A DNA stretch of 64,000 nucleotides from assembly GCA_959347315.1 (NCBI GenBank), contig OY365813.1, forward strand, positions 22,240,272-22,304,271. The letters run 5' to 3'. Numbering within the stretch: the stretch's first letter is position 1; each line of letters begins with the position of its first letter. A program made the translations under genes and the position numbers. Positions 1-10,689 of this stretch are shown piece by piece. Source of the DNA: Bimastos eiseni (Eukaryota > Annelida > Clitellata > Crassiclitellata > Lumbricidae). The notes under the pieces were generated by a model. It had not been told where the DNA came from. It worked only from the letters and a program-made list of their open reading frames with translations, and ran no database searches.

Positions 1-10
1 ATCATCATCA

Positions 11-89
<79 letters not shown>

Positions 90-407
90 TGGTATTATTG
101 GTAGTATTATTGCTATAATTGCTATGGCTATTAATATGACCATTACCATTTCTATTACCATTACCATCACTGTTATTACTATTACTATCACTCCCACTAC
201 TGCTGGTAATATTACTATGACTATTGCCATGACTGTAGCTATTACAATTATTATTATTATTATTGTTATTATTATTATTATTTTTATGGTTATTGCTATG
301 GTTATTGTTGTTGCTATTGTTATTGTTATTTTCATTATTATGATCATGATCGTGATCATCATGATCATGATCATCATAATCACCATCGCAATAATACAAT
401 ACAACTA
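1..407. repeat. ATT/ATC-type trinucleotide microsatellite, window edge
   Basis: The first 85 bases are ATC then pure ATT repeats. They decay rightwards into degenerate ATT/ACC/ATC triplets to about 407. The open frame here (Ile/Thr/Met only) is a by-product of triplet periodicity, not a gene. The left edge of the array lies outside the window. Confidence 0.9.
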
Positions 408-943
408 ATCAGTTATAACGCACTATAGCGAGACAAGTCTTGCATGAAAGTGCGTTGCGCTGCATTCCTACTCATAGCTCCGGGAGATTAGGTAGATCTT
501 TAATTATGACTTAAATTGTGCAACAGATTTGGCCTGGCGGACTGTGGTTATTACCAACACCATCACTATTTATTTTCCATCAAGAAACTTCGACAATCAA
601 CTAACGCTTCTTGTCGTTGAACTTTTATAGGTCTATCTGCCAAAGAAATCGACAGATGACTGACAGCTGTCAATCAGATTGGTTACGTCATTATCAGCTG
701 AGAATTCCTAACTCAGGATGTAGAACCCAGCTCGTGGTCTGTATAGGTCAAGTGCTGGGCTTACACTTGGAACGCCTTCTTGTCCATCTGAAGTCAGGAA
801 GATGTTCCTAATGTAGGCTTCTGCGCTTGACAACGGTCACGCATGAGAGATTATGATCGCCAGACAGGGATGCGGCTGGATTTAGTGCCAATGGTTAATA
901 TTTATGATCACAATGACAATTAGGGTCGATTACAGATAACTCT
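408..943. other. No recognisable feature
   Basis: This is unique-looking sequence of mixed composition between two microsatellites. I see no splice-bounded open frame, tRNA-like fold or element terminus in it. Confidence 0.5.
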
Positions 944-974
944 GTGTTATATATAGGTCTGTGGTTCTTTAATA

Positions 975-998
975 ATAGTAATAGTAGTAGTAGTAGTA

Positions 999-1030
<32 letters not shown>

Positions 1031-1550
1031 CATAATTTCAATAATAAAGATGATGACGACTATAGTGGGGTGATGATGATGATGATACTGACGACGACGA
1101 CGACGGTGACGGTGAATATGATGATGACGACGACGACGACGATGATGATGATGATGATGATGATGATGACGACGACGACGATGATGATGATGATGACAAT
1201 AACGGTGATGATGACAGTGACGATGACGACGATGATGATGATGTTGATGATGATGATGGTGGTGGTGATGGTGATGATGATGATGATGATGATGGCAATA
1301 ACGGTGATGATGACAGTGACGATGATGATGATGATGTTGATGATGTTGATGATGATAATGGTGGTGGTGATGGTGATGATGATGATGATGATGATGGCAA
1401 TAACGGTGATGATGACAGTGACGATGATGATGATGATGTTGATGATGATAATGGTGGTGGTGATGGTGATGGTGATGATGATGATTATTATCATTATAAT
1501 TATTATCATTATGATGATCATAATAACGATATCGATAATAATAACAATTA
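975..1550. repeat. GAT/GAC/AAT compound microsatellite with a higher-order repeat
   Basis: AGT and AAT runs lead into GAT/GAC triplets. Inside the array a longer unit recurs about three times around 1190-1480: GGCAATAACGGTGATGATG, then a CAGTGACGATGATG block, then GTTGATGATGAT and GGTGGTGGTGATGG. So a roughly 120-bp higher-order repeat lies on the triplet background. Low-complexity frames on both strands (Met/Thr, Ser, Ile) are artefacts of the repeat. Confidence 0.88.
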
Positions 1551-1560
1551 TTTGATATAA

Positions 1561-1810
1561 TTTCCTAACCTATAACCTAATTTCTAGCCCAAACTAATTT
1601 CTGACCCAACCTAATTTCTAACCCAAGTCCCAACCTACACGTGTGTTCTAACCCAACCTTATTTCCTAACCCAATTATTAACCCAACATATTTTCCTCAC
1701 CTAGCCGAATTTCCAGACCACCCTAGTTTCCTAACCTAACTCAATTTATAACTCAAACTAATATTCCAACCTTGCCTAATATCTTAACCAAACCTAACCT
1801 TAAGAATCGT
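1561..1810. repeat. Degenerate telomere-like minisatellite (CTAACCCAA-type)
   Basis: Repeated variants of CCTAATTTCTAACCCAA run for about 250 bp with a loose 15-20 bp period. The CTAACC core resembles the C-rich strand of TTAGGG-type telomeric DNA, but spacing and sequence are too degenerate to call it telomeric. It may be an old interstitial array or an unrelated minisatellite. Confidence 0.6.
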
Positions 1811-2247
1811 TTTCTTCTTGTGATAATAATCCTAATAATATTTGTCAAAGTTTGTTATTTTTTTGCGTTATAATCTGATTCATCTCTCTCGAATTCCTGT
1901 TACTATCACTATAGCTACATGTAGAGTCAAATTCCCTGGAAACTATGAGAACTTGAAAGCACTAGTAGGATAAGCGAATGGTCATTGTGAGTCTTATTCA
2001 CAAATCTTTAAACACATACGATCATGGTAATGGACCTAGATAAGTTGAGTTCTTTCATTGGTTGATAATCATAATAATCATAAGTATGACTATAGATAGT
2101 ATAGATCAAGTGGGATGTTTCCCTCAAATTTTTTTTTATAATCTGCGCAAGAACCATTGTGTGTGCAACATTTTATAAAGGGTTAGCACTTTTGCGCGCA
2201 AGTCCGAGCTGAATGCCATGATAGTTAAGTTAAGGACATATCTAATA
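1811..2247. other. No recognisable feature
   Basis: AT-rich intergenic sequence up to the left target duplication of the hAT element. Nothing supportable was seen. Confidence 0.5.
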
Positions 2248-3132
2248 GTCTATAGCAGCGGTTCTCAACCTGTGGGCTGCGAACCCCGCTGGGTCGCCTG
2301 ACGATTTGTAAGAGGTCGTCTGAGACCTGACATAATTTTATTTAAAAAATATTTACAATAGCCTGTTTATTGTAAATTTGTATACACTGTCTTGTTACTT
2401 GAAAACGCTATTACCCATTCGATAGATGTCGGCAGCTAATTTAATAATTTGGCTATTTCATTTCTTGTTGCTTTTTACGCTTTACATTCTCGAGAAAAGG
2501 AAATCATATCCGGTTTGTCGCCGTCTGCATTGGCCGTCTGCGATAAGTTATTTGTTATTGGTAATTAGTTAAAGAAGTGCTTTGCAATTTGCAACTAATA
2601 GACTAAAATTTCTGGTGTATAAATTTGCGCTCTTAACATGAATATGGTAGAGAAAAGTGGGTAAAATCGTATTTTAGCGTATTTTACTCTTGTGAAATTT
2701 TTCAAAAAACAAATAGCGTATTTTATTATCATAACGGCATTCTCTCATCAATCCAGCTTGCATTTAGGTGTATTTCTTTTCATCTATTCAGCTTCCATTT
2801 AGGCATATTTCTTTTCATCAATAGAGTCTTTACGTACACGACCTTGTTTACATCGATTCCACTTCCATCGTAAAGACATTCTGTCATCAAACCAGCTACT
2901 ATTTAGGCATGGTATTTTCATCGATCCCGCTTCCATTTGTATATTATTTTCATCAATCCAGCTTCCATTTAGGTATATTTATCTTCGTCGTTTGAGGTTT
3001 TTTTTCGTACACGGCCTTGTTTACATCGATTCCAGTTCCATCGTAACGACATTCTCGCACCAATCCAGCGTATACTTAAGCATGATATTTTCATCCATCC
3101 AGCTTCCATTTAAGCATAATTCCTAGGCCTAC

Positions 3133-3384
3133 TTGAGGTATGGGTTTACTTTCGTACTTGCTTCAGGAATTGAGAAGCCACGATGTGTCATTTGCAACGA
3201 ATTTCTGTCGGCCGAATCCATGAAGCTAAACAAGTTGAAGCGTCAGTTTGAATCTAAGCATCCTAACTTTGTCGGCAAAGATGTCCGGTATTTTAAGAAC
3301 AAAGCTGATGGTGTTAAAAAAGCAGATTTGACACTGGCGGCAAAATATGGCAGCTGTTGTAGCTTCCTATTTGGTGGCTCTTAG
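3133..3384 (+). pseudogene. hAT transposase N-terminus with BED zinc finger (fragment)
   Basis: The 83-residue open segment reads RYGFTFVLASGIEKPRCVIC, then NEFLSAESMKLNKLKRQFES and KHP. This shows the BED-finger ligand pattern C-x2-C at residues 18-21 and H at about 43, in the spacing typical of ZBED5/SCAND3-like hAT transposases. The BED finger binds element DNA. The frame stops after FLFGGS. The expected continuation (VASYLVALRIAKVKKP) follows in another frame from about 3355, so a frameshift separates finger from catalytic domain. Upstream start context is unclear. Confidence 0.8.
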
Positions 3385-3662
3385 AATCGCTAAAGTCAAG
3401 AAACCTCACACCATTGCATTGGACTTATTATTGCCCACCACCAAAGATATTGTTCGAGTTATGCTTGGAGCTGAACATATAAAAAATTGAATTCTTTCCC
3501 TGTCAAACGATGCCATCAGTAGGAGAATAGATGACATGTCGGCTGATATTCTTGCTCAAGTCATCCAGGAAGTAAAAGTTGCTCTTTAAATATGTAGCAT
3601 CCAATTGGATGAATCAATAGATGTTGCAAACTGTTCCCAGTTGTTGGTTTATGTGAAATATA

Positions 3663-4387
3663 TCGGTACGTGTCTGTTAATTCACTCCAAACTAAACTTT
3701 TTCATTTTCTCTTAACTTTTTTGTTTATCTTTAGCTTATGTCATGCAAATGATTTCCATACCCGTTTTCTATAAATTGAATAAGAGTTTGGCCGTTATAA
3801 AAATAAAACTTAAGCCTACTTCTACGGCCGAACACGTACAATATTTTGCGAGTGAAGACATCTGTTAGTCCGCAAACTTTGGCGCATGCGGACTGTTAAA
3901 AACACCTGAAATTTATAATATGCTTCATTGAGGGTCGGTTAAGGTCAGGTTAAACATCTTGAGGTTCGGTTAGGGTCAGGTTAAGCATTGCGACGGTCGT
4001 TTAGAGTCAAAGTAAGGGCTAATGTCGTTTAAAAAAATCCAAATGCAACATGATCATTCTAATTATTATCATGATTTCTGTAATATGTATCGTTTAGGGC
4101 TTTCTGGGCCACCAAAGCCAAGAAATATGTAGACCTACGACGGAATACGAAATCACAGAATTACACACGATGTATCAATTACACAATCAGTATCAATTAC
4201 AACCATGCTCTGACACCCCATCTATAAACTATACTCTAAAACAGACCCTAACCGATCTTGAAGCCTACCCTGACCCTAATTAACCGACCCTCACGATGCT
4301 TACTTTTTATTAAAGGAGAGAACATATTAAATAAAATATTTTTTTCAGGTCATATTGTTTGAGAGTGAATTAACTGACGAGCACCGA
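3663..4387. mobile_element. Nested non-autonomous DNA element with TA target duplication
   Basis: The termini are imperfect inverted repeats of about 30 bp: TCGGTACGTGTCTGTTAATT at the left, and the complement of TCGGTGCTCGTCAGTTAATT at the right. TA lies on each side (3661-3662 and 4388-4389). Removing the element plus one TA rejoins the host hAT frame as LLVYVKYNYEGDFKDKFLFC, good evidence for the boundaries. Subterminal arms carry GACCCTAACCGACCCTCA-like repeats in opposite orientation. It has no transposase. Tc1/mariner-type mobilisation is an inference from the TA duplication. Confidence 0.75.
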
Positions 4388-4527
4388 TAACTACGAAGGT
4401 GATTTTAAAGATAAATTTCTTTTTTGTACAACGCTTGAGACAACAACTATAGGCCTACTGCACGGCATGTGTTTAACACGGTTAGGTCATTTCTGCAAAA
4501 TCATAATAGGGCCTATTCCTTCGGAAA

Positions 4528-5250
4528 ATGTTTGTGGTATTTGCACGGATGGTGGTCCAGCAACGTACGTTAGAATGTCGGTCTGGATTTCAAAGTTTGG
4601 TAGTCGATGAGTCGCCAAAAGCAATCGGGACTAACTGTATGATTCATCAGCAAATTTTAGCAAAGAAAACTCTTCTTAGAGAATTTAGCGAAATAATGAA
4701 AAACGTTGTCAGTGCCGTGAATTTTGTAAAAGCGAGTGCTTTAAGCAGCGGCATGTTTTCTAAACTTTGTCAAGATTTGGATGCATCCAAAGATGTTCTG
4801 CTATTTATCTCTGATATTAGATGGTTGAGCGAGGAATTATAAATTATTTTTCATATTTGCTTGACTCGCCATTTGCACTTGCAAGAAGTCCATTCACAGT
4901 CAAAGTTGAAGATATTCCTGATAATGCACAAGAGGAGTTCATTGAACTCATCATCACCAGCGATGCTGCAAAAATGATTTCTCTTCGATGTCTATCACCA
5001 AATTCTGGATCAATTGTTTTTGTAATCGTATCCCATTCTCTCTAAGACTGTGTTGCGTCTCCTTCCTTTTCCAACAATATACCTTTGTTAAACAGGCTTT
5101 TCAAGCTTATTGGTTATCAATTTAAATACAGAAGTGGACGTATTGCAGAAGATGATCTATATTGTGATCTTGCAACGACTGCACCCAGAATTTCTGATCT
5201 AGCTAGAAATAAGCAAGCGCAGCCTTCTCACTGACATTTTTGGATTGCGT
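4528..5250 (+). pseudogene. hAT transposase catalytic/dimerisation region, frameshifted
   Basis: Successive frames carry CGICTDGGPA (around 4533, the second catalytic Asp region), then a frame-shifted CRSGFQSLVVDESPKAIGTN with CMIHQQILAKKTLLREF, KASALSSGMFSKL and DIRWLSEEL. From 4820 another frame gives NYFSYLLDSPFALARS, and from about 5040 come LSKTVLRLLLPFPTIYLC and PRISDLARNKQAQPSH-like C-terminal residues. This order matches hAT (Dimer_Tnp_hAT) transposases. At least three frameshifts and in-frame stops are present. Confidence 0.78.
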
Positions 5251-5792
5251 AATAATACTAAGAATTTTAATAAAAAGAGGTCTAATCTTTAATTTTGAAA
5301 ACATTACGGTTATTAAAGCGTTATTTAGCAGCTTTCACTAAGATATGTTAATCTGAAAAGACAACTAATTGCACTTCGTACAATACACCGCCAAAGTATT
5401 AAGACAATAACCAAACATTTTCATTTTGGAAATTTAAAATAACATGAATATATTAAAAATTGTTTTTTGAATACTGATTTACCTATATTTAATTATGAAA
5501 AGTCTAAAATTAATAGAAACTCATGTTGGAAATTATTATATTATCAGATTACAAAGTGACACAACAGTAGGGCCAAAGTCTAAATTCAGCGTAATACAGT
5601 AGCAGCGCAATCAGTTTCATGCTGTGGCGACGGCAATTTCTAGAGTCTAGACTCATGAGTGACCCTCTGGAACCCGAGGGACATCCCAAAGTCCAAGTTC
5701 TATAGTGTATACTTCAGTTGGGGTTGCAACAACTTCGCAAATGTTATCAAGGGGTTGCAGTACTAGAAAGGTTGAGAACCGCTGGTCTATAT

Positions 5793-6737
5793 AGTGATAA
5801 GTTCTGATAACCTAAAAAGTCCATTGTCTGAAAATAAATAAGGGTACGTAGCAGCCATTGGATCAAAGTTCATGGAGCAGGCTAAGGTTGGCTGCAGCCG
5901 ATTACGAGACTCGATTTATGTAGTTTCGTAAAAATATGTGTCCGCATACTAAATTCTTGTAAGAGAACGATGAGGAAAAGCAGAAGATAAAGGAAAGAAA
6001 AGGAGAGAGTCAAGAAGAAGGTAACGAGGTGAACAGGTGAAAGACAAGGGGAAAAGGGAAGGTAACAGGATAAAAGAGAGGCAAGGGGAAGATAACGAGA
6101 TGAGGCGAAAGATAAGAGAAAGAAGATAAACTCAAACTAGGGCTCTGTTGCGGAGATTTAGATATCGAAGCAACTTGAAGAATAACAAATTCGTTTAAAG
6201 AAAAAGAGAATAAGGTTTTTAATCGACAATAACCAACAACAACAGCAAAAAAGACATGTTTTGAAACTGCACGCCCGTACAAGACCATTAACTGCGGTCC
6301 GTACGGATCTTTTTATGATAATCGTTCTCTTATCAGAGGCAAAGAACAGCTTTCAAAGAATGTGTTTAAAACGAAATTGGCGCCACAGTCTGCGACGACT
6401 TTTAGAAAACAAACAATATTCAAAAACCGATTGGAAAAACATTTTGTCCTTCGCTCGCGAAGAGAGAGAGAGAGAGAGAGAACACTGGCGCGAAAAGCGA
6501 CGATATAAACAACGGGACAGATGGACAGACAGAGATAGACATGTAAAATGGCTGCAGACAAACAGGCAAACGGAGGCACAACAACAACAACGAGTGCAGC
6601 GAGTACTTGAGCGCCGGCATAGGAAGGCTAGCGTTCGCAGTAACAGCAGCCGGTAATGGAGAAGAGGAGGAGGAGGAGGAGGAGGAGGGGGATGCTGCCG
6701 TTGCCCTGGTGACCTGTTGCCTTGAGGACCGAAGTCT
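5793..6737. other. Purine-rich intergenic stretch with short GA and GGA repeats
   Basis: From 5960 to 6200 the plus strand is purine-rich (AAGAAGATAACGAG-like). A (GA)n run lies at 6464-6481 and a (GGA)n run at 6659-6690. The open frames on both strands are low-complexity. If the minus-strand Ser/Arg exon at 6738-7354 is terminal, its 3' UTR would lie here. I see no clear minus-strand AATAAA. Confidence 0.5.
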
Positions 6738-7354
6738 CTACTTGATGGACGTCTTCCTGGCCGACGATCTCCGTTCCCCTGCCTCGTCCTCTTCGGCGAA
6801 CGAGCTTCCTCTGGCCGAAGACCTTCTCTCATCGCCACCGAAAGAACTTCCCCTGGCTGATGACCGCCTCTCTTCTCCGCCAAAAGAGCCTCCCCTTGCC
6901 GACGATCTTCTCTCTTCTTCGTCATCCGCGGCAAACGAGCCTCCCCTTCCGGATACTTTGGAGTTGGCGGCCGAGCCCCTGGCTGATGACTTGCGCTCGC
7001 CTGATATCCGCGCAGACGACTTTTTCTCTTCCCCGCGGGCGGCCGATGATCCTCTGGCCGAAGACTTCCTGGCGTCAACGCTGCCCCCGGTGTTCGACAC
7101 GCGGTCCTTGATCGAGGAGGAAAGACGGGAGAAGAGCGAGCTCTTCTTCTCGCCGCCCACCGAAGAGGCTTCGTCCTCCTCTGCCATGGCCGATCCGCGG
7201 GCGCTGCTTCGTCGCGGGCCTTCTTCGTCCTCATCGTCCATTATGCTCTTTGAGACGCGGGAGCCTTTAGTCGCTGACTTGCGCTCGCTGCCTTTGGCGG
7301 CCGGATCCCGACTCATGTCGGTCGTGGCAGGAGGGAGGACGGCGCCGCCAAGCT
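6738..7354 (-). CDS. Exon of a Ser/Arg-repeat protein with PKA-like sites
   Basis: Unrecognised protein. The minus-strand exon begins at a strong acceptor (long CT tract then CTTACAG, AG at 7356-7355). It is open for 204 codons: LGGAVLPPATTD then MSRDPAAKGSERKSATKGS onward, ending KTSIK-stop at 6740-6738. Met at 7316 could be internal or the start. Eight copies of [RK][RK]SSAR occur. The last three form a 14-residue tandem, ERRSSARGSSFGGD, also visible in the DNA. Acidic blocks (DDEDEEG, EEDEA, DDEEE) alternate with basic ones. RRxS fits the PKA consensus, so multisite phosphorylation is inferred. Codon choice (GCG CGG GGC, TCC, TTC) and local GC are unlike the flanks, supporting coding. It could be the cytoplasmic tail of the membrane-protein gene at 14.5-16.7 kb, but the phases do not join directly. 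A cryptic donor AA|GTAGAG at the end would make it internal. Confidence 0.6.
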
Positions 7355-7384
7355 CTGTAAGACAGAGAAGAGAGAGAGAAGATA

Positions 7385-7620
7385 TGCAATGAATGGATGG
7401 ATGGATGGATGGAAGGATGAGTTATTCAAGGGATGAATGCATGACTGGATGGATGGGTATATGAACGGATCGAGGGGTGGATGAAAAAACGGATGAATGA
7501 GTGGAGGGAGGAGTAGATGGATGGATGGATAGATGGATGGATTGATGGATGGATGGATGATTAGATGAGTTATTCAAGGGATGAATGCATGGCTGGATGG
7601 ATTTTATTAGGTTGGATGAA
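7385..7620. repeat. GGAT-type tetranucleotide repeats, duplicated block
   Basis: ATGG/GATG tetranucleotides dominate. The phrase GAGTTATTCAAGGGATGAAT, followed by GCATG.CTGGATGGAT, occurs at about 7418 and again at about 7567, so the block has undergone a partial tandem duplication of roughly 150 bp. Confidence 0.8.
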
Positions 7621-9052
7621 CGAACAAACGTATGGAGAATTAAATAATCAGCCTATCGACTGACTGATTATAGATTATTGTGTGAAGTAATTTATGTAGC
7701 GCCCCTCGCCCTACGTAGAAGCGTTCGATGACTGATTTATATAAAGTTTAGACAATTGACAATGTTTTTAATTTAGCTAAATTAACAGGTTCCTTTCTTC
7801 AAAGGGCAGATTTCCTTTCATCGAATCAATTTAAGGACCTTCGAAACTTCGAATTTCAAATCGAAAACGAATCTTGCTGTAGCATTCGATTCGTATCAAA
7901 ATAATGACGACGAAACACAAAAACGGATGAACAACCACAGAATGCGTTACACAATAATTGTATACACTGTGTACAGCAGCTCGCCAGAGGGTCGACCTTG
8001 AATGAGCTATTTTACTGGCGTGCGCCTGTGCTCGTGATTAAGCTGGTGCCCTTCATAGTGACTGCTGAGAGGCGCTTTAGAAGCTTGGAAATTGGGATTA
8101 CGAATGCAAACAGCGAAATTATATGCGGTTACAGAGAAATTATATGCGGCTAAACAAAGACGTTGGAGTACGCGAAGATGTACCCTATATATATCCGCTC
8201 TATGTAACTAACGCCTCAAAGTGGTAGGTATAATAAATGTCAGGGCCTGATGATAGGGCTCAATTCACTGGTTTTCTGGGAATGACCTTGCTGATTGGAC
8301 CAGGGCTCCGTCGATTGCACTCTCAAACTCCAGTGCTTATTCACCCCACAGGCTTTCCACTCCATATTGAAGTCCCTGCACTCCTACAAGACTTCCTACC
8401 ATAATCCGCCTTCCAAGCTTTCTCGTCCCCCCAAAATTCATCTGTAAACTCTTGCTTTGGTCTCACGAACTGGAATCTTCACCTGGCAACTCTGTATGCA
8501 CCCTCAGATTCGAAGCAGCGCTCATGAATAAACAGTTGCCCTTCAATTGGCGCAGCGTTAGATGGCTGGAGTTCACGAATACGATAAAGTGTGGTCTTTG
8601 GAACACACGCTGTGCCTCCTCGCCGTGGCAGAGATCCGCTCTAATGGAGTGGCATTGACTGCCTGTGTTCTAAGATCTTTGTAGTAAACGTTAGAGGCAT
8701 TGGCACTAACTTTCTGTGTTCTGAGTCGTCTGTATCGACGTGACGCGCGGGTACTTATCAGTACCACTAATATCTAAAAGCAGACCGAAACAACAGGCAC
8801 ATCAGAAGTCAAGGTCTCGAAGACCAAACTCCTCTGAATGCCATTGCCCCTTAGGATTCACTACATTGGCCACGTCCCCAGGGGTACTCCAGGGGCCCAG
8901 ACCCACCACACTCCGTAATAGTTGGCATAAGCTTACAGTTTGCGTGAAACTGTGTTAGCCGCAATATTGAACTATCGAGCTTATTCAAGACATACTGAAC
9001 AGTGAACACGTGTCACAAATAAATGTAAGTGAATCGGGCTGGATCGGATTGA
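7621..9052. other. Intergenic sequence with one SINE-like fragment
   Basis: Mixed unique sequence. At about 8027-8090 lies a copy of the dispersed CTCGTGATTAAGCTGGTGCC ... GGCGCTTTAGAAG repeat, also found near 14.3, 25.5, 25.75 and 56.55 kb. The rest shows no convincing exon, RNA gene or element terminus. Confidence 0.5.
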
Positions 9053-9102
9053 GAAATCAGCAGTGATGGGAAAAATACCTTTCAAAAGTGCTTTCAAAAC
9101 AC

Positions 9103-9380
9103 AAAATAAAATACTTTTCAAACGTACAGTATTTTGAAAATAATCTCAACAAATATTTCAAGGTATTTTGAAAACGTACAAGTAAAATACTGTTTTGAAA
9201 ATAATCTCAGAAAATATTTCAAGGTATTTTGAAAATGCAAAAGTAAAATACTGTTTTGAAAATAATCTCAGAAAGTATTTCAAGGTATTTTGAAAACGTA
9301 CAAGTAAAATACTGTTTTGAAAATAATCTCAGAAAATATTTCAAGGTATTTTGAAAATGCAAAAGTAAAATAATGTTTAA
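9103..9380. repeat. 61-bp tandem repeats (subterminal, alternating A/B types)
   Basis: Three full 61-bp units at 9164-9224, 9225-9285 and 9286-9346, plus partial units on both sides. Units alternate between a GAAAACGTACAAGTAAAATA form and a GAAAATGCAAAAGTAAAATA form. This implies a 122-bp higher-order expansion. Repeated subterminal motifs are typical transposase-binding regions of hAT elements. Confidence 0.9.
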
Positions 9381-9584
9381 AAGTCTATTGAAAAATACAA
9401 AGTAGAATATCTTTCAAAGGTATTTTGAGACTAGTCTTACAAAATACTTTAAAAAAATATTTCGAAAATGCAAATAAAGTAGGGTTTTGAAACTAAATAC
9501 TAAAATGCTTTACAGATATTAGCATCTTGTAATTTTATCGCTACTCGCTAGTGGGTACATTTACATAGGATTGTCGTATTTGAC

Positions 9585-9722
9585 AGTTACATAAATCATG
9601 ATAATAATTAGAATGATAATGTTGCATTTGGATTTTTAAAAACGACATTAACCCTTACTTTGACCCTAAATGACCCTCACAATGCTTAACCTGACCCTAT
9701 CCGACCCTCAAGATGCTTCACT
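9585..9722 (-). mobile_element. Fragment of the same element family as 3663-4387
   Basis: ATCATGATAATAATTAGAAT, then ATGTTGCATTTGGATTTTT, a C/T-rich ACCCTTACTTTGACCC stretch and TGACCCTCACAATGCTTAACC are the reverse complement of about 3910-4080 in the nested element. A third relative is near 47.04-47.24 kb. Confidence 0.7.
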
Positions 9723-9724
9723 TG

Positions 9725-10430
9725 TCTCGTCAGTAAGTAAGGAGGAACGTGTTGAAGGATGGAGCTGGTTCCACAACGCAGGGTCAATGAAGGCAAAGGC
9801 TTCTGTTTTAGTCATAGTAGAGTAAGGCAGGAGGATGTGGTCACGCAGATACTTGGAGGCTTGACTAGTATACGACCCCGACAATCATGTGAGAACCTTG
9901 AATCAAATCCGAGAAAAAATGTGACCCAATGAAGGTGATCGTCAACTGATCGAACATGAGATGTGGGTCATCTAAAACGGACTGAAGAGGAGCGAGACGA
10001 ACGTTTGCAAGACCAGTCAAGAGACAATTACAGCAATCGAACCGGGAGATGATGAATGCATGGTTAATCGAGGAGAGAGAAGGAATGGGATGGCTCTAAG
10101 CCGCCTCAGATGTGAGTAGGAAGTTCGCGCAACTTAAATAAGTTCAGAAATGGTTAGCGTGCCGTCCTGGACAACGATAAGGGTTCGGACGCTGGAGTGA
10201 AAAGCAAAGGAGGGAAATCTCTTTTTAAGAAGTTTAAGAAGATGTTGCCGAGTGCCTAACTTAATAAGCTGCGTCTTGCTAGGATTCAGTACAAGAGCCT
10301 TTTGTAAGATTTCCAGAGGTGTGGGTGTCACGAGAGCATCAATGCGGCGAGCAAAAGTAACAGGAGCAGAGGGCGAACCGAATAAGAGTAAGCTGAGCAG
10401 AGGGTAGGCCATGGACCAACAATAGAAAAA
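9725..10430 (-). mobile_element. CR1/L2-like LINE reverse transcriptase fragment
   Basis: Minus-strand frames, read 10412 to 9725, give in order LNPSKTQLIKLGTRQHLLKL (RT palm/thumb), LRRLRAIPFLLS, HAFIISRFDCCNCLLTGLAN and a C-terminal EAFAFIDPALWNQLHPSTRS. This is the order seen in CR1/L2-clade LINEs, which copy themselves by target-primed reverse transcription. The pieces lie in different frames separated by stops, so it is a dead 5'-truncated copy. Confidence 0.75.
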
Positions 10431-10492
10431 GTTCGTTCACTAAGAACAATTATTATCAGACAAGTCTTAGATAAAAGAGCTGCTTTAAACTA

Positions 10493-10655
10493 TTGTTCAT
10501 TCATTCATTCATGTATGCATTTAAACATTCAATCATTCATCCATCCATTCATCCATAGATTCAATCATTCATTCAATCAATCAATTATTCATTCATCCAT
10601 CCATCCATCCGTCCATCCATCCAACCATCCATTCATTCATTCATTCACCGTAAGC
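10493..10655. repeat. CATT/CATC microsatellite
   Basis: Degenerate CATTCATTCATC and CATCCATCCATC tetranucleotides across about 160 bp. Confidence 0.85.
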
Positions 10656-10689
10656 ATTTATACAGTGCTCCTTCAAGAACCCACTCAGT

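Larger units (their letters stand above)
2256..5784 (+). mobile_element. hAT transposon, full length but inactive (ZBED/SCAND3-like transposase)
   Basis: The ends are perfect 16-bp terminal inverted repeats (CAGCGGTTCTCAACCT at 2256-2271, its complement at 5769-5784). They are flanked by near-identical 8-bp target duplications, GTCTATAG at 2248-2255 and GTCTATAT at 5785-5792, as expected for hAT. Inside, on the plus strand, are pieces of a BED-finger hAT transposase: the finger at 3133-3384, then VASYLVALRIAKVKKPHTIA, QLDESIDVANCSQLLVYVKY, CGICTDGGPA, CRSGF, CMIH, DIRWLS, and a C-terminal LSKTVLRLLLPFPTIYLC segment near 5040-5090. Internal stops and frameshifts break the frame repeatedly, so it cannot make an intact protein. 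A separate 725-bp element sits inside it. Family resemblance is from memory of the motifs; the termini and duplication are directly visible. Confidence 0.92.

Noticed and set aside
1038..1555. Long Ser, Ile and Met/Thr frames
   Set aside because: Trinucleotide-repeat artefacts; the same stretch is open on both strands.
6607..7392. 261-codon plus-strand frame and 293-codon minus-strand alternative over the Ser/Arg exon
   Set aside because: They are antisense and off-frame shadows. The minus frame 7354-6738 has a strong acceptor, repeat periodicity at the protein level and coherent codon choice.
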